Of a DNA stretch of 64,000 nucleotides, positions 36,932 through 51,100 are shown piece by piece. Each line of letters starts with the position of its first letter. The stretch's first letter is position 1. Made by a program: the position numbers and the translations under genes. Below the pieces are notes generated by a model. That model worked only from the letters and a program-made list of their open reading frames with translations, was not told where the DNA came from and made no database searches. This DNA comes from Acanthornis magna (Eukaryota > Chordata > Aves > Passeriformes > Acanthizidae): contig JAWUZG010000027.1 in NCBI GenBank assembly GCA_036785705.1, forward strand, positions 3,577,501-3,641,500. The letters are read 5' to 3'.

Positions 36932-37539
36932 ACTTGAAGGAATTAGCATACCCAGAGAGAGGGAAAAAAGGTAGTCCTCAAACTGCACATTATATCCCAA
37001 ACAAGAAACCTAAAATGCATTCATATTATACATGTATCTCCATGCACATGTACAGATAAATGTAAGTTTATAAAAATATCTATGTGTGTGCATGTCTGAA
37101 AAATACTGCATATATTCAGAACAATTTCTATAAGCTCCTTCCTCAATTTTCCCTTTTCAAGGAGAGTGGATTTTGTAGCCTCCTACAGAAATACAGGGAT
37201 ACAGATTTTCTACACTTTCTTCTATATGTCTGTGCCATCAGCACCACAATAACTCCTGATAAGACCTCCTTCTTTTGTTTGTAGGTTTGGGGGGTTTTTT
37301 TGGTAGGTCTCCGTGGAAAGCAGAAGGGGAATTGGATCCAAATAATATTTCAGAGTGTTTTCTGACCCTAACTCTTCTGCGATTCTATGACCAAGAAAAG
37401 TGCAAAAAGTGGATAGGTGTGAACTCTCTCTCCCTCCACCTAGTCAGGAACAGAAGGCAGCCTAACTGAGTCCTAAATCCCTTGCCAAAGGCCCCAGCGA
37501 GGGCCAAGAGCAAGGGCTGAGCTCAGATGTGCAGGATTT

Positions 37540-37830
37540 CAGTGCATTGCCAGCCCTGCCTGCTGCGGCTCACAGGAGCGACAGCGGTGATGAATATACA
37601 TTTATTGGCAAGCACCTCACAACCCGTCCTCCTTATCTCTCTCTTTAAAAGATAAGCTACTTAATATTAGCCCCTGGCTGATATCAACACATGTGTCATG
37701 ATGTGCACTTGATCTGCACCCGCGTTAACCTTTCGAGCAGATGCAGGTGCTTTCAGTCAGAAAACCATTCCCGGTGTGCTCCGTGAGTGCATTTACAGTA
37801 ATGAGTCAGAGAAATGCTGTTTTTAAAAGG
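37540..37830. promoter_or_regulatory. candidate downstream enhancer
   Basis: Within about 290 bp are an inverted GATA pair (CTTATCT at 37632-37638 and AGATAAG at 37650-37656, 11 bp apart), TTAATATTAG, and GGCTGATA (37676-37683). A palindromic E-box-like ACACATGTGT (37687-37696), GTTAAC (37734-37739) and a consensus AP-1 site TGAGTCA (37802-37808) complete the set. It lies about 7 kb past the WNT7B stop codon. Function is inferred from motif density only. Confidence 0.35.
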
Positions 37831-40729
37831 ACAGAAGCAATGCAGCAGGACAGGTTTGTCCACCCACCGCATTTTGTTCCAGCAATTCTGGCACAGAGCT
37901 GCATCTGGGATCAAATAGTCTTAGGAAGCCAACATGCCAAGCTTGAAGAGTAGGCTAATGTAAATATATAATGGCGTGGGAAAATGTCTTTTGTTTGTTA
38001 ATATTAGGTGATACAGAATATCTGTTGTTCAGGACAAGGAACTGGAGAGTTGTTGGATTGTGTTCAACAGTGCCCAGTTGTCTTTTTTTAAGCGCTTAAA
38101 TTGCTTTCCTCTCTCTGCATGTGCACACATGCAGAGGGACTTGGGAAGGATTTACTAAGTCAATCCATTAATAAACTTTCCTTTTCATGAAAAAAAAGAA
38201 AAAAAGAAGGAGTTAGGGGGAACCTAAGCAAGGAGTACCTGGAGATGGGCCACAGCAGCATGGTAAGAAAGTATGTGCTTTGGAAATTTCAGCTGACTAC
38301 CTAATCCAAACCACTCCTGGAGGAAGGAGAAGGAATGAGGAAGTCAGTTTGCGGTTTCCAGCTTCTCTGGCTGTGATATCCACTACATATTTATTACAGG
38401 GCTACAGTTCACCCAGCTTTTGACAAATGAACTACCAAGGGTTTTCTCTGCATGTTTTCTATTCAAGAGCGTTTAGTCATAAATACTTGGTTCTAATGGC
38501 ATTTTCTTAGTCAAACAGAGCCACTCCTAAGCATTAATGTTCCTGGTATAAGCCTCTGTTCTTTTATTCTGGTTGAAGGTCTTTTTACTGAAGTTGAATA
38601 TCTTGGATTTTTTCACCCGTACTAATTTTTGCTAATTACACACCTAGCACTCTACATCTCCAAACCCTTTGCAACAGTTCACACAGTCTGCGCTGAAATG
38701 TTTCCATGAAATAGAAATAATCTCTGTGATACTCATAAAGTTATAAAGTTAATTTTAGAAAAGGTAAAAATTATAGCAAAAGCATGCAGACATCAGGTCA
38801 GAACACCAAATTTCCTTATTTCCAAGGACCTTATTCAAATTCAGCTTCTCTAGTCTTCAGGATCATAAACCAGAGACTCCTGAGTTTGTAATGCTCCCAT
38901 TAACTTATCCAGAGGTATCCCCATTTTAGAGGTATCTGTAAATACCAACTTGCAGTCCCAAAGACCTGGAAGAGGAAGCAGTGAGCCATTAACAATCCCT
39001 GGTGGTGCCACTGTATGCTTTGGCTGTATTTGCAAACTTCATATGAAAATGAAAATGTATATGGGGAAAATGCAAATTTTTAATCAGTGCATATTTTTCA
39101 AATCATATTACTTTTTAAAGTCAGAACTAGCACACTTTTTGATTATTTTTTTGCAATTTGCAAATTTTACAATTTTGCAAATGGCAATTTTACAAGCAGA
39201 TAATAAGAGGTCATACAGACCTTTGGGGATGATGTTTTCCTGGAGTGGAAGTTAATATTTAGTGAATCAAATACCCTCTATTAGTATTTGAACCATTTTT
39301 GAAGTTTTTGATTCTGCATTAGGGAGTCATGTATGCCTAAAACACATTTAGTGAAAGTACCTGCACTGTCATTTTTTGTTTTACGTAATTCCTGAAACTC
39401 TCTCCCCATCCCTGTTTATCCACCAGCAAAGAGAATGAACAGGAATAAAACTTTTCAAAACCCACCTAAATATCTGCCTACCCAGGGACCTGCATTTGCT
39501 TTCCTTTTAAAACAGTGCCCTCAGTTTTCTGTGTAAAGCATTTTGCCTCTTTTCCCTAGGTGGGTTCACTTGCGCTTCTTTCTCCACTTCATCTTTTTAG
39601 TTAGCTACGCTCCTTACCCTGATACCTGTCCAAATGTCTCTGCCGGAGCTGGGACAGATCCCAAAGGCACTGGCAGAGGGTGCTGATCCTGACAGCCTTT
39701 CTGAGGCACTCCAAACACTGAGTGTTTGCTGCTCCCACCGTCTCCAGCTGAAAGGGGAGGGAGCAGAGCTTCCCTTCCGCTGGGGATGGCTGCAGTGATG
39801 CACAGCAGCTCCAGGAGCAATCAACCAAACCAGGCCCTGCTCGAGCTCCTGCTCTGAAACCTCTCCAGGGCCATGGTGTTCACCGAGTTCAGCTCTGACT
39901 CTACACCCAGCAGGGCCAGATTAGAAGATGCTGTGATCTAAACAAGGAGGTTTTCTAAGTCGCAAGGACTGATGAAATCCCTCTGAGTTTTGAACACATC
40001 ATCCTAAATGACCCATTTCAGTTTTGAACGTTTTGAAACGCCTTTTGTTTAAGAGCTTTGTGTTTAGCATAATTCCCATGTTTTACTTCCCTTCAGTAAC
40101 TCAACTATGGAAAAAGGACCTCTCAAAGGATTTTTCAGGATTAGTCTCAAAATTATGATGTAGCTCACACACTCAAAAGAAGCATCAAGAAGAAAAAAAT
40201 ATATAAAAGCAGGCCCATGCAAATTAAAAAATTGAAACTACTGCAAAGACAGAGTCTGTGCAGAACAGTAATGTAGGCCACATCCGACTCAGATTATAAT
40301 TGCAGTAGTTACAAGGCTGATGTGGTTGCACACTTTTATCTGTCCTATAGCATGTTTGCATACTTGCCTTGGTTGCAAAAAACTCTCAAACTTTGAAAAA
40401 AAATACTTTCATGAAAAAAGACAGGTTAATAAAGACCAAAATAGAGTTGTGATGCATCTCTCAAATTCAATATAAAAACAGAAAACTAAGGCATGAAGAA
40501 AATTCTTAGGGTAGGCTTCCTCAGTGTCCTAATTTTTATATTATTTTAATGATATATTTTAATGTATTTAATCTAAAAGCTTGAGAAAGTGGAGGAACAA
40601 GATACAGAAAGATTTCACAAATATCAAACTGAAATTAGTTGTCTGGTCCAAACCAGACCTTATCTTAAATCCAGGGAACTATAATTTTTTGTGCTTTCTT
40701 GGAAAGAGAACACTTTTCAGGATTTTGGT

Positions 40730-40812
40730 GGGTTTTTTTTGTTTTTTGTTTTTTTTTTTTTTTTTTTGGTTTTTTTTTTTTTTTTGGGCCGTGTCTGTGT
40801 GTGTGTGTTTAT
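40730..40812. repeat. T-rich tract passing into (GT)n
   Basis: Runs of 19 T (40749-40767) and 16 T (40770-40785) are followed by a GGGCC spacer and GT repeats. Confidence 0.92.
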
Positions 40813-43800
40813 TTGTGGTGGGGAAATCACCATACTCCTGGTTAAGGAGCATTTTATCTTTTTGAACATTTCTGTTCCTACACAGCACATAATCTTCCTT
40901 TCCTCCTACTTTTGTAAAAATCCTGCCATGTGACAGTGTGGAGTTTCATATTTCATTTCCAAAAGAAGATAGTCCTGGCTTTTTCCTCTCTCTAAGCCTT
41001 TTCAGATATATTATTTTTCCAAATTCAGACATCCAAACCAAACAAAACTAGAGTATGCCACCATCTTCATCTTAAACAAATATATGAAGCCAAAAGTTTT
41101 TGAGACTATTTTTTGAAGATATTAAGATATAGAGAAAATAAATCAACATAGAAAACAATGTTTAAATAGCAGAAACCTACCATTAAAACAAAGCCAGGCT
41201 ATCATATTCTGTCACAGTTTTAAAATAAATACAACCGATTCAATAGGAGCTTACTGGCCTGACCTGAGATCTCATTGTGAAATATCGCCCAACCACTGGG
41301 TAGTTTCTCCTTTCCTTCATTCAGCAAATCCTGGCAAAGCTCAGTCCTGAGGTCAGGTGTAGCACAGGACGTGTCAGAGAGATCAAATCCAACGTGGGAA
41401 TCCAGGAGCACACGACAGGTGCTTTTTAACCTCACCACAGCTATTTGTGAAACACTCATACCAACAGCCATAGCACAGCCCATCTATGGCTGAAATTATT
41501 TTCTGTCATTTTCAGTATTTCCAAATGCAAACTGCTTGGCTTCTCTGCACTTCTTGGGTGGTGACTACTTCTGCATCCTTTGGGGGAGAGGAGGGCAGAA
41601 GGCACAACTTGGCTTTGAGAGCTACAGGCAAACTGCTGGAAAATTTGGTGTGGTCATTTCTGCTCCTCACGGCACCAGCTCGGGGAGCACTTGGTGCCAG
41701 TGATGGAGAAGTTGTTTCAGAGAGAGAGGAACAGGATGCAGCCAGGGCCCGAGCAGAGGCTCCCAAGGGATGCTGCAGCCCTGTCACAATGCTATCAGCA
41801 CTTTTGCGAATCCCACATTATTTAGCCTTATTATTTGGCTCGGTTTTGTTTTCTTGGTGCTTTCCCAAAAGCCAAGTGTCTTTCTTTTTGAGACCAGCAA
41901 CCAAACAGTGCAAAATAAACATGCTGCCCATTGCTACACAGCTTCAGCACAGCCTGAGGAGTCAGTCTGAGCGTGGATGAGGCAAACATACAACTCCCAC
42001 CCAGATGATAAAGCAAATAATCCATTTGTGCCATTTTGGCTGTGGCTTGTATCAGGAAATCAAAGGCACAGGAGAACCCATCTGCTCGGGGGAATGGCCT
42101 GGAATTGCTGCCCTTGGGAGGTTGCCCTGTCCCCAGCAAAGAGCCATGGTGTGAACGAGGAGCAGAGAGGTGTAAGCTCAGCCTTGAGCACAGAGCGATG
42201 CCTTGCCTGTAGCTGGCCCTGGGGACATCCAGTTTGCACACTCAGGGCATGAATAAAGGCAAAATTCACTGAACTATTTTAATGTAGGTGCAGGGGCATC
42301 CACAGCTAACCAGCATGGCAGCTCACCTGGACAGCTGCCAGGGAACAAATCCAGCACAATGTATTTCATTTACTGCTTCGCAGTGGTAAATGGCCCTCCC
42401 TGGCTGTGTCATTGCTGTGCCCAGCGCTGTCTCTGTGTCACCCACAGGTGCTGTGCACCACCAGCCCTCACAGTGTGAACATGAAGGTGTTTGCTCGTGC
42501 TCCCCTCCCTGCTCCAGCCTGCCGGAGCCCCGAGCCAGCCCAGCCCAAACTCTGCTGGGCTGAGCTGCCCCAGGCAGAGCTGCCCCAGGCGGGCACGGCG
42601 CTGCAGCCACGCTGAGCCTGCCCAGGAGCTGCACCAGGGACCTGCCCCAGCTGCCCCAGCCACGCAGGAGAAGGTGGAGGAATTCCCTTCGTGCCTCCCA
42701 ATCTGCTGATCATGGCAGAGCTCCATCATTTCAGAGCTGTGCCCTCACCTTGTGTTTCCAGCTGCCAGTGGACATTCACAAGCCCCTTCTTAAAATTTGT
42801 CTTCATTGCAACCACTCTTGCAACCCCATAAATATTTGTATTTTTCCCTCCATTTTTTTCCATTTTTCCCCCAAATCACTATTTGTGACTAGCAAATAAA
42901 CTGCTCTTGCAGTGAATTTATTGCACTACTTGAACAAATGCCAACGGCTCTTTGTTGGTTTTGTGAAAATATCATGAAAATTCATGACCAAATCTAAAAC
43001 AGAGAAAATATTTTGCTGTTGCACAATAAAACAGGGAAAAAAGAAAACAATCCTAAAACATCAAACGAAGGTATTTTATCACTTTGCAAGCTTAAAAAAA
43101 AGCATACACAGAAACATTTTGCTGAATTGTAGCCTAAATATTTTTCACCTTCTGGGACAAAAACCCAGTATAGTAATGATGATGGGTAGCAAAACAATCT
43201 GCTAACTCTATAAGTTTTTCTTTCCAGGATTTTTTTTTCTATTATTGAGTGTATACATTATGATAAGGAAATATATTCAGCTCATGCAGTTTTTCCTTTG
43301 GACATAAAGATGGAAAAAAATAATAATCACATGGTTCAGTGCAGTGCTCACCAAACTTTCAGCTTTCTGTTTGCTACTCTATTGCTGTGAAACAACTAGA
43401 AGTGCATCCATATATTAGCATACAAATAGTGTATATAATTCAGTATAACCTGAATTGTTTATAAACATCAAACATTATTTATAGCCCTCACGCACGTTAC
43501 CATGGGAACAAAGTAATTGCTATACCATTAGGACACAATTTCTCTGTGCAGCAAGAGAGAAGGGCAATTTATCTGCATCTGGGTGGTTTCACATTGCTGC
43601 TTATGGTCACAGATCTCCCCTTCAAAGCATCTTTTGGATGTGGAACGAGTTTTGATTACTGAAGAAAAGATTAGATCAATATAAGAGTGAGTCAACTTGA
43701 AACAGAAGTGCACATGTGAAAACACTGCAATTATTGCACAGGAGTGATGTGAGCTATTCAGCGATGGGGATTCAAAGACAAACTGAGGAATTTCAAGCCC

Positions 43801-44999
43801 AGCCAAAGGTCACTGTAGGCCAGCGTTTCCCATCTCACCATTGCTGGTGGGCAGTGGTCACTGCCATCTGTTTGCTGCTCAGCAGCCTTGATGAAGGAGC
43901 AGTATTGATCACAGATCCAAAAGGTAAAAATTTAGCAAGAAGAGACATCCTTGTTTAGAATCCTTCTAGTAAGGTCAAGGATTGAACAGACCAGAGAAAT
44001 GTTTTTCCTCTTTAGAGAGAATGGAGTATATGCAGTGTCAATATTTAAAGGCAAACAGAGCTTTATGAGACAGCTACAGGGGCAGAGTTTTTAAAGGATA
44101 GATATACCTGCATATATAGAGAGACATCAGCTGGGATTTTTGTTAATACGAGTAAGGATATAAGGCCTTAGGACCACTGCTTTCCTTCTTGCACTTGGAA
44201 TGGAGGCTGTGATGCAAAGAAACCTTTCCTTGGACCTAATAGCGTTAATGGAAGATTATCACACCTTGGCAATAACAGCTTCCTACTTGATCTCTTCTGC
44301 CCAACAAGAGCCCTTTAAGTCAGTTAAGAGAAAACAGGTGGAAATTCATCACAGCATCATACCAGACTGCGTCAGACCATGACTTGAACTGATCATGTAT
44401 GTTTTAATGTAAGAAAATATAATCAAATTCTCAGCTGAAATGAAAATTCCCTTCAACCAAGGTTTGTAAGGATGAGCATACAGGGTCCTTGTACTTTTGC
44501 TGAAAGGCTCACACTGAGGGTAATTTTGCAATGTCACTGCAGGCACAACTCCTAGAGATGGTAAGCCAGAGGCACAAGGTTACTCCAAAGGGATTGCACA
44601 TAGAAAGTCCCATTACTGCATGAATTGAGCTTGTTCCCTAGCTAGATTCCTATGAAGTATCCTGCATTTTGTCTTATCAAAAAGTGCTCCTAAATTCAGA
44701 ATGGAAGATTCCTTTGTGCAATCTTGGCTAATAACAGTAAAACCAGAATGACTTCTATATTTCTGACAGAGGTTTTTCTCTAGGAAGGGGGAAAAAAGTC
44801 TTTTCCCTCCTTGCGGATCTAAATGCTGCAAAGTACTTCAGGAGGTTTTAGGATAAAAAACCTGCTTGAGTAAACACAGGGTATAATTATCATCATCTGT
44901 CTTCTCTGTGAATCCATACATTTTATATTCCATTTAAAACAGAAAAAACCCCTCGACGGGATGTCTTCCAGTGAACCAATTTAGCTAATGAGAGCGAAT

Positions 45000-45085
45000 A
45001 TCAATGACTGCTGCCTAATCAGAATGGTATTAGCATAAATTTTACTTAATGAGGACATATTTGCCTGGTGCCAGGAGCAAAATTG
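45000..45085. promoter_or_regulatory. candidate regulatory stretch with dyad
   Basis: Homeodomain-type motifs (CCTAATCAG, TTAATGAGG) precede the 22-bp imperfect dyad TTTGCCTGGTGCCAGGAGCAAA (45060-45081). Its core CCTGG-TG-CCAGG is symmetric and its outer arms are TTTGC and GCAAA. The factor is unknown; it resembles but does not equal an NFI site. Confidence 0.25.
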
Positions 45086-46445
45086 TACTGAGCTAGATTG
45101 TAAAATGCAATGGATGGGTAAGTCTCATCTGGAAAAAACCTCAGCAGATCAAGTAAACAGAACTATATCTGAGGTTCTCTCTAAACTAGAAGTTTTTTGC
45201 AGCCTAGGATTTTAACCCCACTTAAGGCTTTTCAAACTTCCCCATTGTAATAGAATGCTATCAAGTCTTTAACTGTGATGAATTAAACACCCTGGGGAAC
45301 AGCTTGACAAGACATTCCACTGAACTCTTTTAACCTCATGTGGGTAGGTAGACCACTGAGGGAACTTGCTTTTTTAAATTTAAGGCATGCAATACATGCA
45401 TTCCGCTGCACAAAAAAGGTATATTTTCCCTTTGTGCATTGTGTAAGGCTCTTTTCTGAAAAATCCTTAATACTCCTCTCGGCTTCAAAAGCAGCAATGT
45501 TGCATTGCCCTCTGCCTGCGAGCGATCTCGGGCGGAAAATTCCCTTTGGCCACTATTGTCTTGAAGGAGTTAAATCCCAGCAGCATCCCGGAGCTGTTCT
45601 GCACACTGCATTTCTTCCTCTTTATACAGAATCCCTATTAGACAGTCTGAGGAGTCTCCAGGAACAATATGAAAGATTTTTGTCTACAGTAACATAAAGG
45701 GGTTAGAGTTCAATACTCTTACAAAATATTTAATCTTGTGAAATGCTATTTGTAGTGTCATTCTTGTATATACCTGCTTTGAAATTCCTAACCTTAGATT
45801 CTTCTATGTAAAGGAATATAGGGCACAAGTGTTCTTACCTTTGATATACTATAGGATCTAACAATATTTAACTGGTGAAGTCATTTTTGTTTCCAAACCT
45901 GTGTCTCAAATATGCTTGGGAACGTGGAAACTCACAATGCCCTTATTCATGACATCAAAATCAGTTCCATGGTAACACATTGTGATGACAAAATACACAG
46001 ATTGCAAGGTCACAAGTCACACTTAAGAACAGGCAGGGGAGAAATTGTTAGTTTAATGAATAACATTAGCCGGTCCCAATAGGAATAAAAATAGAGAAAA
46101 AAATAAAGTGCCTAAAGTAAACACCCTTAAATGCACTTCAGAACCATTTCATCTGAAGTAGTTCTTCAAAGGCAGAAGGCTTCCACAGCTTTCACCTCCA
46201 CAGCAAAGTGAAGCCCACATTAAGGAGAAAAGAGGTGCTGTGCATGAATGATGGCCCTATCAGAGCTTTTACATGCACAGAGAGAATCAGCAACTGCAGG
46301 CAAGAAATGTCGGGACAAAAGGAGTCATGTTAATTCCAGGCTAAATCCCCAACAGCAACTAATGATTCTAGGCTCAGCAAGGACTGGGTTTTTGCACGCA
46401 GTGAGAAGCCACTTCTGAGACTTGCATATCCCTGGTGTGTAGCCA

Positions 46446-46479
46446 GGTATTTGGGGTATTTGGGGTATTTGGGGTATTT
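46446..46479. repeat. 9-bp GGGGTATTT tandem repeat
   Basis: Three full GGGGTATTT units follow a partial one (GGTATTT). Confidence 0.95.
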
Positions 46480-48019
46480 CTGTCACTGAACCCAGCAATG
46501 GCAATTGTGGTATGGAGCCTTCTGCTGAATTTGAAGCGATTCTTTGGCTGCTCTTTCACTGAACGCTGCATCACAAGAAAGCAGCCCAGGTTTACATGAT
46601 TTTAATGCACACAGGCCACCTCTGACATTTTAGCCCTTTTGCTGCAAGGACCCCATATCTGTAGGTATGAGAAATTCCTGCAACCAGCTCATCACCTGAG
46701 CAGATAAAGGCTGCAAAAGAGAGAGGAAAAACACAAAAGAGGAAATGACCAGCCCAGTATCCCAGCAAATGCCAGGCACCTCTAAGACTTTGACACCACC
46801 ATCAGATTTGCTTGTGATTTCTCAGAGCAATGGCAGGAAAAATTTCTTCAAGCAAATGAACCAGAAAAATCTGTGGTTAAGGGAATGTTCTTGCGTATGG
46901 CATGTCTTAGTCATTAGGTGATTGGTCCATGAAGTCACTGCACAAAAAGTAACAAGAACGCATTTGAATGGGTTTTTCCTCCTGACTCTTACATCTAAAC
47001 CTTCTTTGAAATCACAGCTCAAATATGTCACATACAATCTATTTGATGCCACTGTGTCATAAAATTGGCACTGTATGTTCTGTGCTTACCACAGCCTGAA
47101 AGGTCAACAGAGAGGATAGATTTCCTTTAGCCTCTTGTTTAAATAGCATCTTATTTTTATTAGAAAAGATGATTTTGTTTTTTTTACCATATCATGGCAG
47201 ACAGCCCTATCCCAATACATCCTTACATAAACAGTGACTGAAGAGCCAAAAAACAAATTGCAACTTAAACTCTATAAGGAGAACCACCTCAGATTAGTCT
47301 TCTTTCCATATATCAGAGCAAAGGATTTGAAAGGTGGGAACATTTCAAAATAGATTTGGGAGCAGCAGCTTTGATTTTATTGAAATGATGTAAAATCACT
47401 GGTTTATTCCAAAACAATGAAGCACACTTTGGTATGACATGAACATTTTTAACATATTCTTGAGCTCTGGCAGCAAAGGAAATGGTAAAATTCCCTCTAT
47501 ATTAGATAAAACGGCTTGACAGTTGCATACATACTTAACCACAGGTGGGGGGTTCTTCTTAATTTGGTGTCTATCATGTGGTGCTTCATAAGCAAAGAAT
47601 AGCAGGCCATGCTGCTTTATTCAATTGGGTTATGCTTTTACTCTTTCTTCCTGCGTGTGAAAAGCATAACAGAGAACTAGCAGAGCAGAAGTAAGATGTG
47701 TTTTGTTAGTTGTCTGAAGCCCTGGGGCCCGGAACCGGATAAGTCCTGATATTATACCCTGGATTGAGCAGAATAAATCCATTTTGTTTCCTCCAAACAT
47801 TTAGCCATTAAAAAAATATGAGATAGAAAAACAGACTTTGCTGTCTGCATGCCTTCTTGTAAAGCTTGTATTGTGGAAATGTCAGAATCATTAGGTCATT
47901 GGCATATATTTTGCAAGCTAATGCTTCTACTTTAATTCTCACTGGGGACTGCATGTCTGCTTTTCAAATAAAACCCAGACTGAAGAAGGTGAAGAGAGCT
48001 TAAAATGATGCTGGTAACG

Positions 48020-48110
48020 CTCTGTGATGGCTGATAACACTTCAGGATATGAATAATTAGGAAATATCAGCCAAGGCTGATACAACTACAGCTATTAAAG
48101 TACCAAGCCC
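48020..48110. promoter_or_regulatory. candidate regulatory stretch with repeated GGCTGATA
   Basis: GGCTGATA occurs at 48029-48036 and 48075-48082, and in reverse complement at 48065-48072. The last two form the 18-bp perfect dyad TATCAGCC-AA-GGCTGATA. AATAATTAGG, a homeodomain-type site, lies between. The same octamer occurs in the 37.5 kb candidate. Confidence 0.3.
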
Positions 48111-51100
48111 CACAAAAGTAATTGGTAAGTGTTAAAATTGCCTCATAAATATTTGTAACTCCTTTTAAATGCACACAGAGGCACATGACTGAATAAGTTT
48201 TAAAATAAATGCAGCACAAGAAATAAATTTAATATGTGAAATCGTGCACATAATAGGAGAAGCGCAGCGGGTTATACTTCAGAGGAGACAAGTGGATGAA
48301 TTTGCTCCCAAATCACCCAAGACAGATGCAGAACAAGTGGTCACAGAAACACAAACCCCATTCCAAAAATAGCTGGTTGTCTTTCAAAGCACACATTACT
48401 GATAAAATCTGGCATGAGCTGAAGAAAGAGGTTAATAACAGTAGACATAATAACACAAGTAGAAACACTCTCAACTCACAACTGGATAAAAAAGTCGTGA
48501 ACTTGCAGCAGTTACTCTTCTGCCTGAGTGCTCCCTGCCCAGAGCAGCTTTTCAGCTCTTTGCAGACAGCACACACTTTATTCTGTGTCTGAGCACCAGA
48601 GCTCCTCTGCTTGGGGAGAAAGGGCAGATTCCTTCACTTCAAGTCCTCCTGCAGCCCTGCCAAAGGCTCCTGGCTCAGAGTGGGACTGCCTTGGCACCTC
48701 CAGGCTTTGCACCTTGAGCTGGGGGCTCTGCTGAACTCAAAAGAGCTGCTCAAAATCCAGCCAAAACCACTGGGTGCTACCTCGATTTTATAGCATGGCA
48801 TGTTAAAGCCATTCGAAACCACAAATTTAGTGTGATTTTTATACCAGTTTATAAATCAGCCCAGATTTAAGTGAAAAAAGAATTTAGAATCAGTAGACAA
48901 GTTAGTGGACTTGAGTAAAACTTCAGGCAAACAGTTTTTATTCTGAATTTCCAAAAAAATCCTCAAACTAAACAAATCTCATGCAGTTGCTGTTTTCATT
49001 GTGGACATCTTGCACAGCCCTAAGTAGTTGCAGATTTCTGTGTCCATTTTTATGTTTCTGATCCATATTTCGTGGTTGCATGCTCCATAACAATCTTCCA
49101 GGATATATCTTGACCAGCTTTCACAGGAACTCCATGTACTGTGACATACTGACTTAGAGTTACATTGCTCCAAAACACAGGAAAATCAGCTGTGAACACT
49201 GGAAAGTGCTATTTCACCTGGCATTTTCGAAGGTATTAGTTTAACTTACGACTATTTGAATAACCCAAAACTTTACCTTAAACTTCTTTAAAGTGGAAAT
49301 GCAAGACCCAGAGAGATTGTGAGCATATGTATAAGCATAACTCCATAGCTGTCTGAACAGATAATATATTGTAAAACCTGAACCCTGCTCTGGGTTTTAC
49401 TGATCCCTTTCTTCTACCTGTACTCCTTTGTATTTATTTTACTTAAAATCAGTCTGACTCTAACAACCTATGCAAAACTGATTTTGTGTCATTCCTCTGA
49501 AACTGGATGGCACTTGCATTGTCCTATACAAATAAAAGATGAGTTTACAGGCTCTTGTCTTTCTTCACTGCAGAAGTGGGTGAGATAAACAGTAAATAAC
49601 TTGTTAGAAATGCTAAACTGAGTTTTACTTAATTCTTTTTGTGATTCATTCTTGTGCTTTAACTAAGCGTATTGGGAAAAGATGAATTCCCAAAAGCTCG
49701 AATACTGGAGTAAAATAATTTTCAAAATGTATGCCCCAAAAATAATTAAAAAGGTAATCTAGGCACTGTAAATAATTCCATTAAAGCAGCAGTGTTTGAA
49801 AAAGAGCAGGATGTCATCTCAGGCATTAGTACCTTCAGTGAATGTAGACTTTTCAGAGAGGAAGACGGTTTGCAGAAAAATCTGGAGAAATCTGAATTAA
49901 CAGTTTCTTTGAAAAATTGTGGAAGGCAAGTTAGTTTGGAAACATTTTTTAAAAAATGGATACATATTTTCAGAAACGGTTTTGGATATAAATTTGCTTT
50001 GATTATTAGCTCAGTGGTACATGTATTTATTCTTAGCTGCTACACAAAAAAAGTTTGCCAAGTATTGGCCTCAGGTATTTTCCTTTCCAGACCAAGCACA
50101 AGAGCAACTGGAACATGATTAAAAAGAAGGCCACGTTATTGCTCCTGTGAGCACGATGGCAATGGTTTCTGTGGGTTAGGGCGAAAAAGGACACACTCTG
50201 CAGGAGGAATGGCCATCCTCAAGGCATGGAGCATTTAATTGCATCCTGTCCTTAGATCTGCACTGACTTTGTGGTGTGCCCTCTCTGCCTCGGTTTCTCA
50301 CCAATCCCCTCTTTCCACAGTTTGGTTATTCTGGGTTATTCTGGCTGTGGCTCATAAGCAGCAATGCAGAATTCTCTCTGGAGGGGTGATAAGAGTTTTC
50401 TGCTCCCACAGGCTGGGGGAACTTCTGGAACCCGAGGAGACAATGAGGGGCTGAGTGCAGCGCTCGTGTCCTCTTCATGTCCACTCCACTCCATCTGTCA
50501 CACCCTGGGAGAGGCTCCAGCAACATTTTCCTCTTCGTGAAGGCAGTGAGTGCGGAGAAGGTAAAAATGGCTATTATTACATAATACCGGGTCAGAGGCA
50601 CTGGATTTATTGAGGAGAAGAGCAAATTAGTCGCCATTCTAAATTACAGAAATGCTACAGTTTTGGGAAAAATCAAGCTATGGAGATAGAAATTTCCTAG
50701 AAGAACCAAAAGGATGAGAAGACTTCTGAGGTATTTAATACAATTTTTTTCTGACTGTGACTGATTAAATCTGTAATCAGATTTTGATTTAGCTCTGTGG
50801 ATCACAGAACCAAAGATGATAGCCTTAGCCAAATACCAGGACAAAAAGTAACAGAGTGTACATAAAAAAGAAAGAAATAAAAAGAGAGGAAAATATTGTG
50901 GGACTCTTTTAATATACAGCTATGAGTTTTTATAGGTTAGATTTGGGTGCATAAGTCATTCTCACACCCAGAGAGTGTGTACAGGATACTAGTCAGCTGA
51001 AGCTACGAAAATAATTTTGAAAAGAAAACCTATTTATAAGGAAAAAATTGATAAAACCTTTCTTTGATGACACTAGAGTGAAATCAAACCATTATGTGTG

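Noticed and set aside
41486..41980. 164-codon open frame on the + strand
   Set aside because: No recognisable domain, low-complexity composition, overlapped by frames on the other strand, no splice context. Expected by chance in GC-richer DNA of this length.
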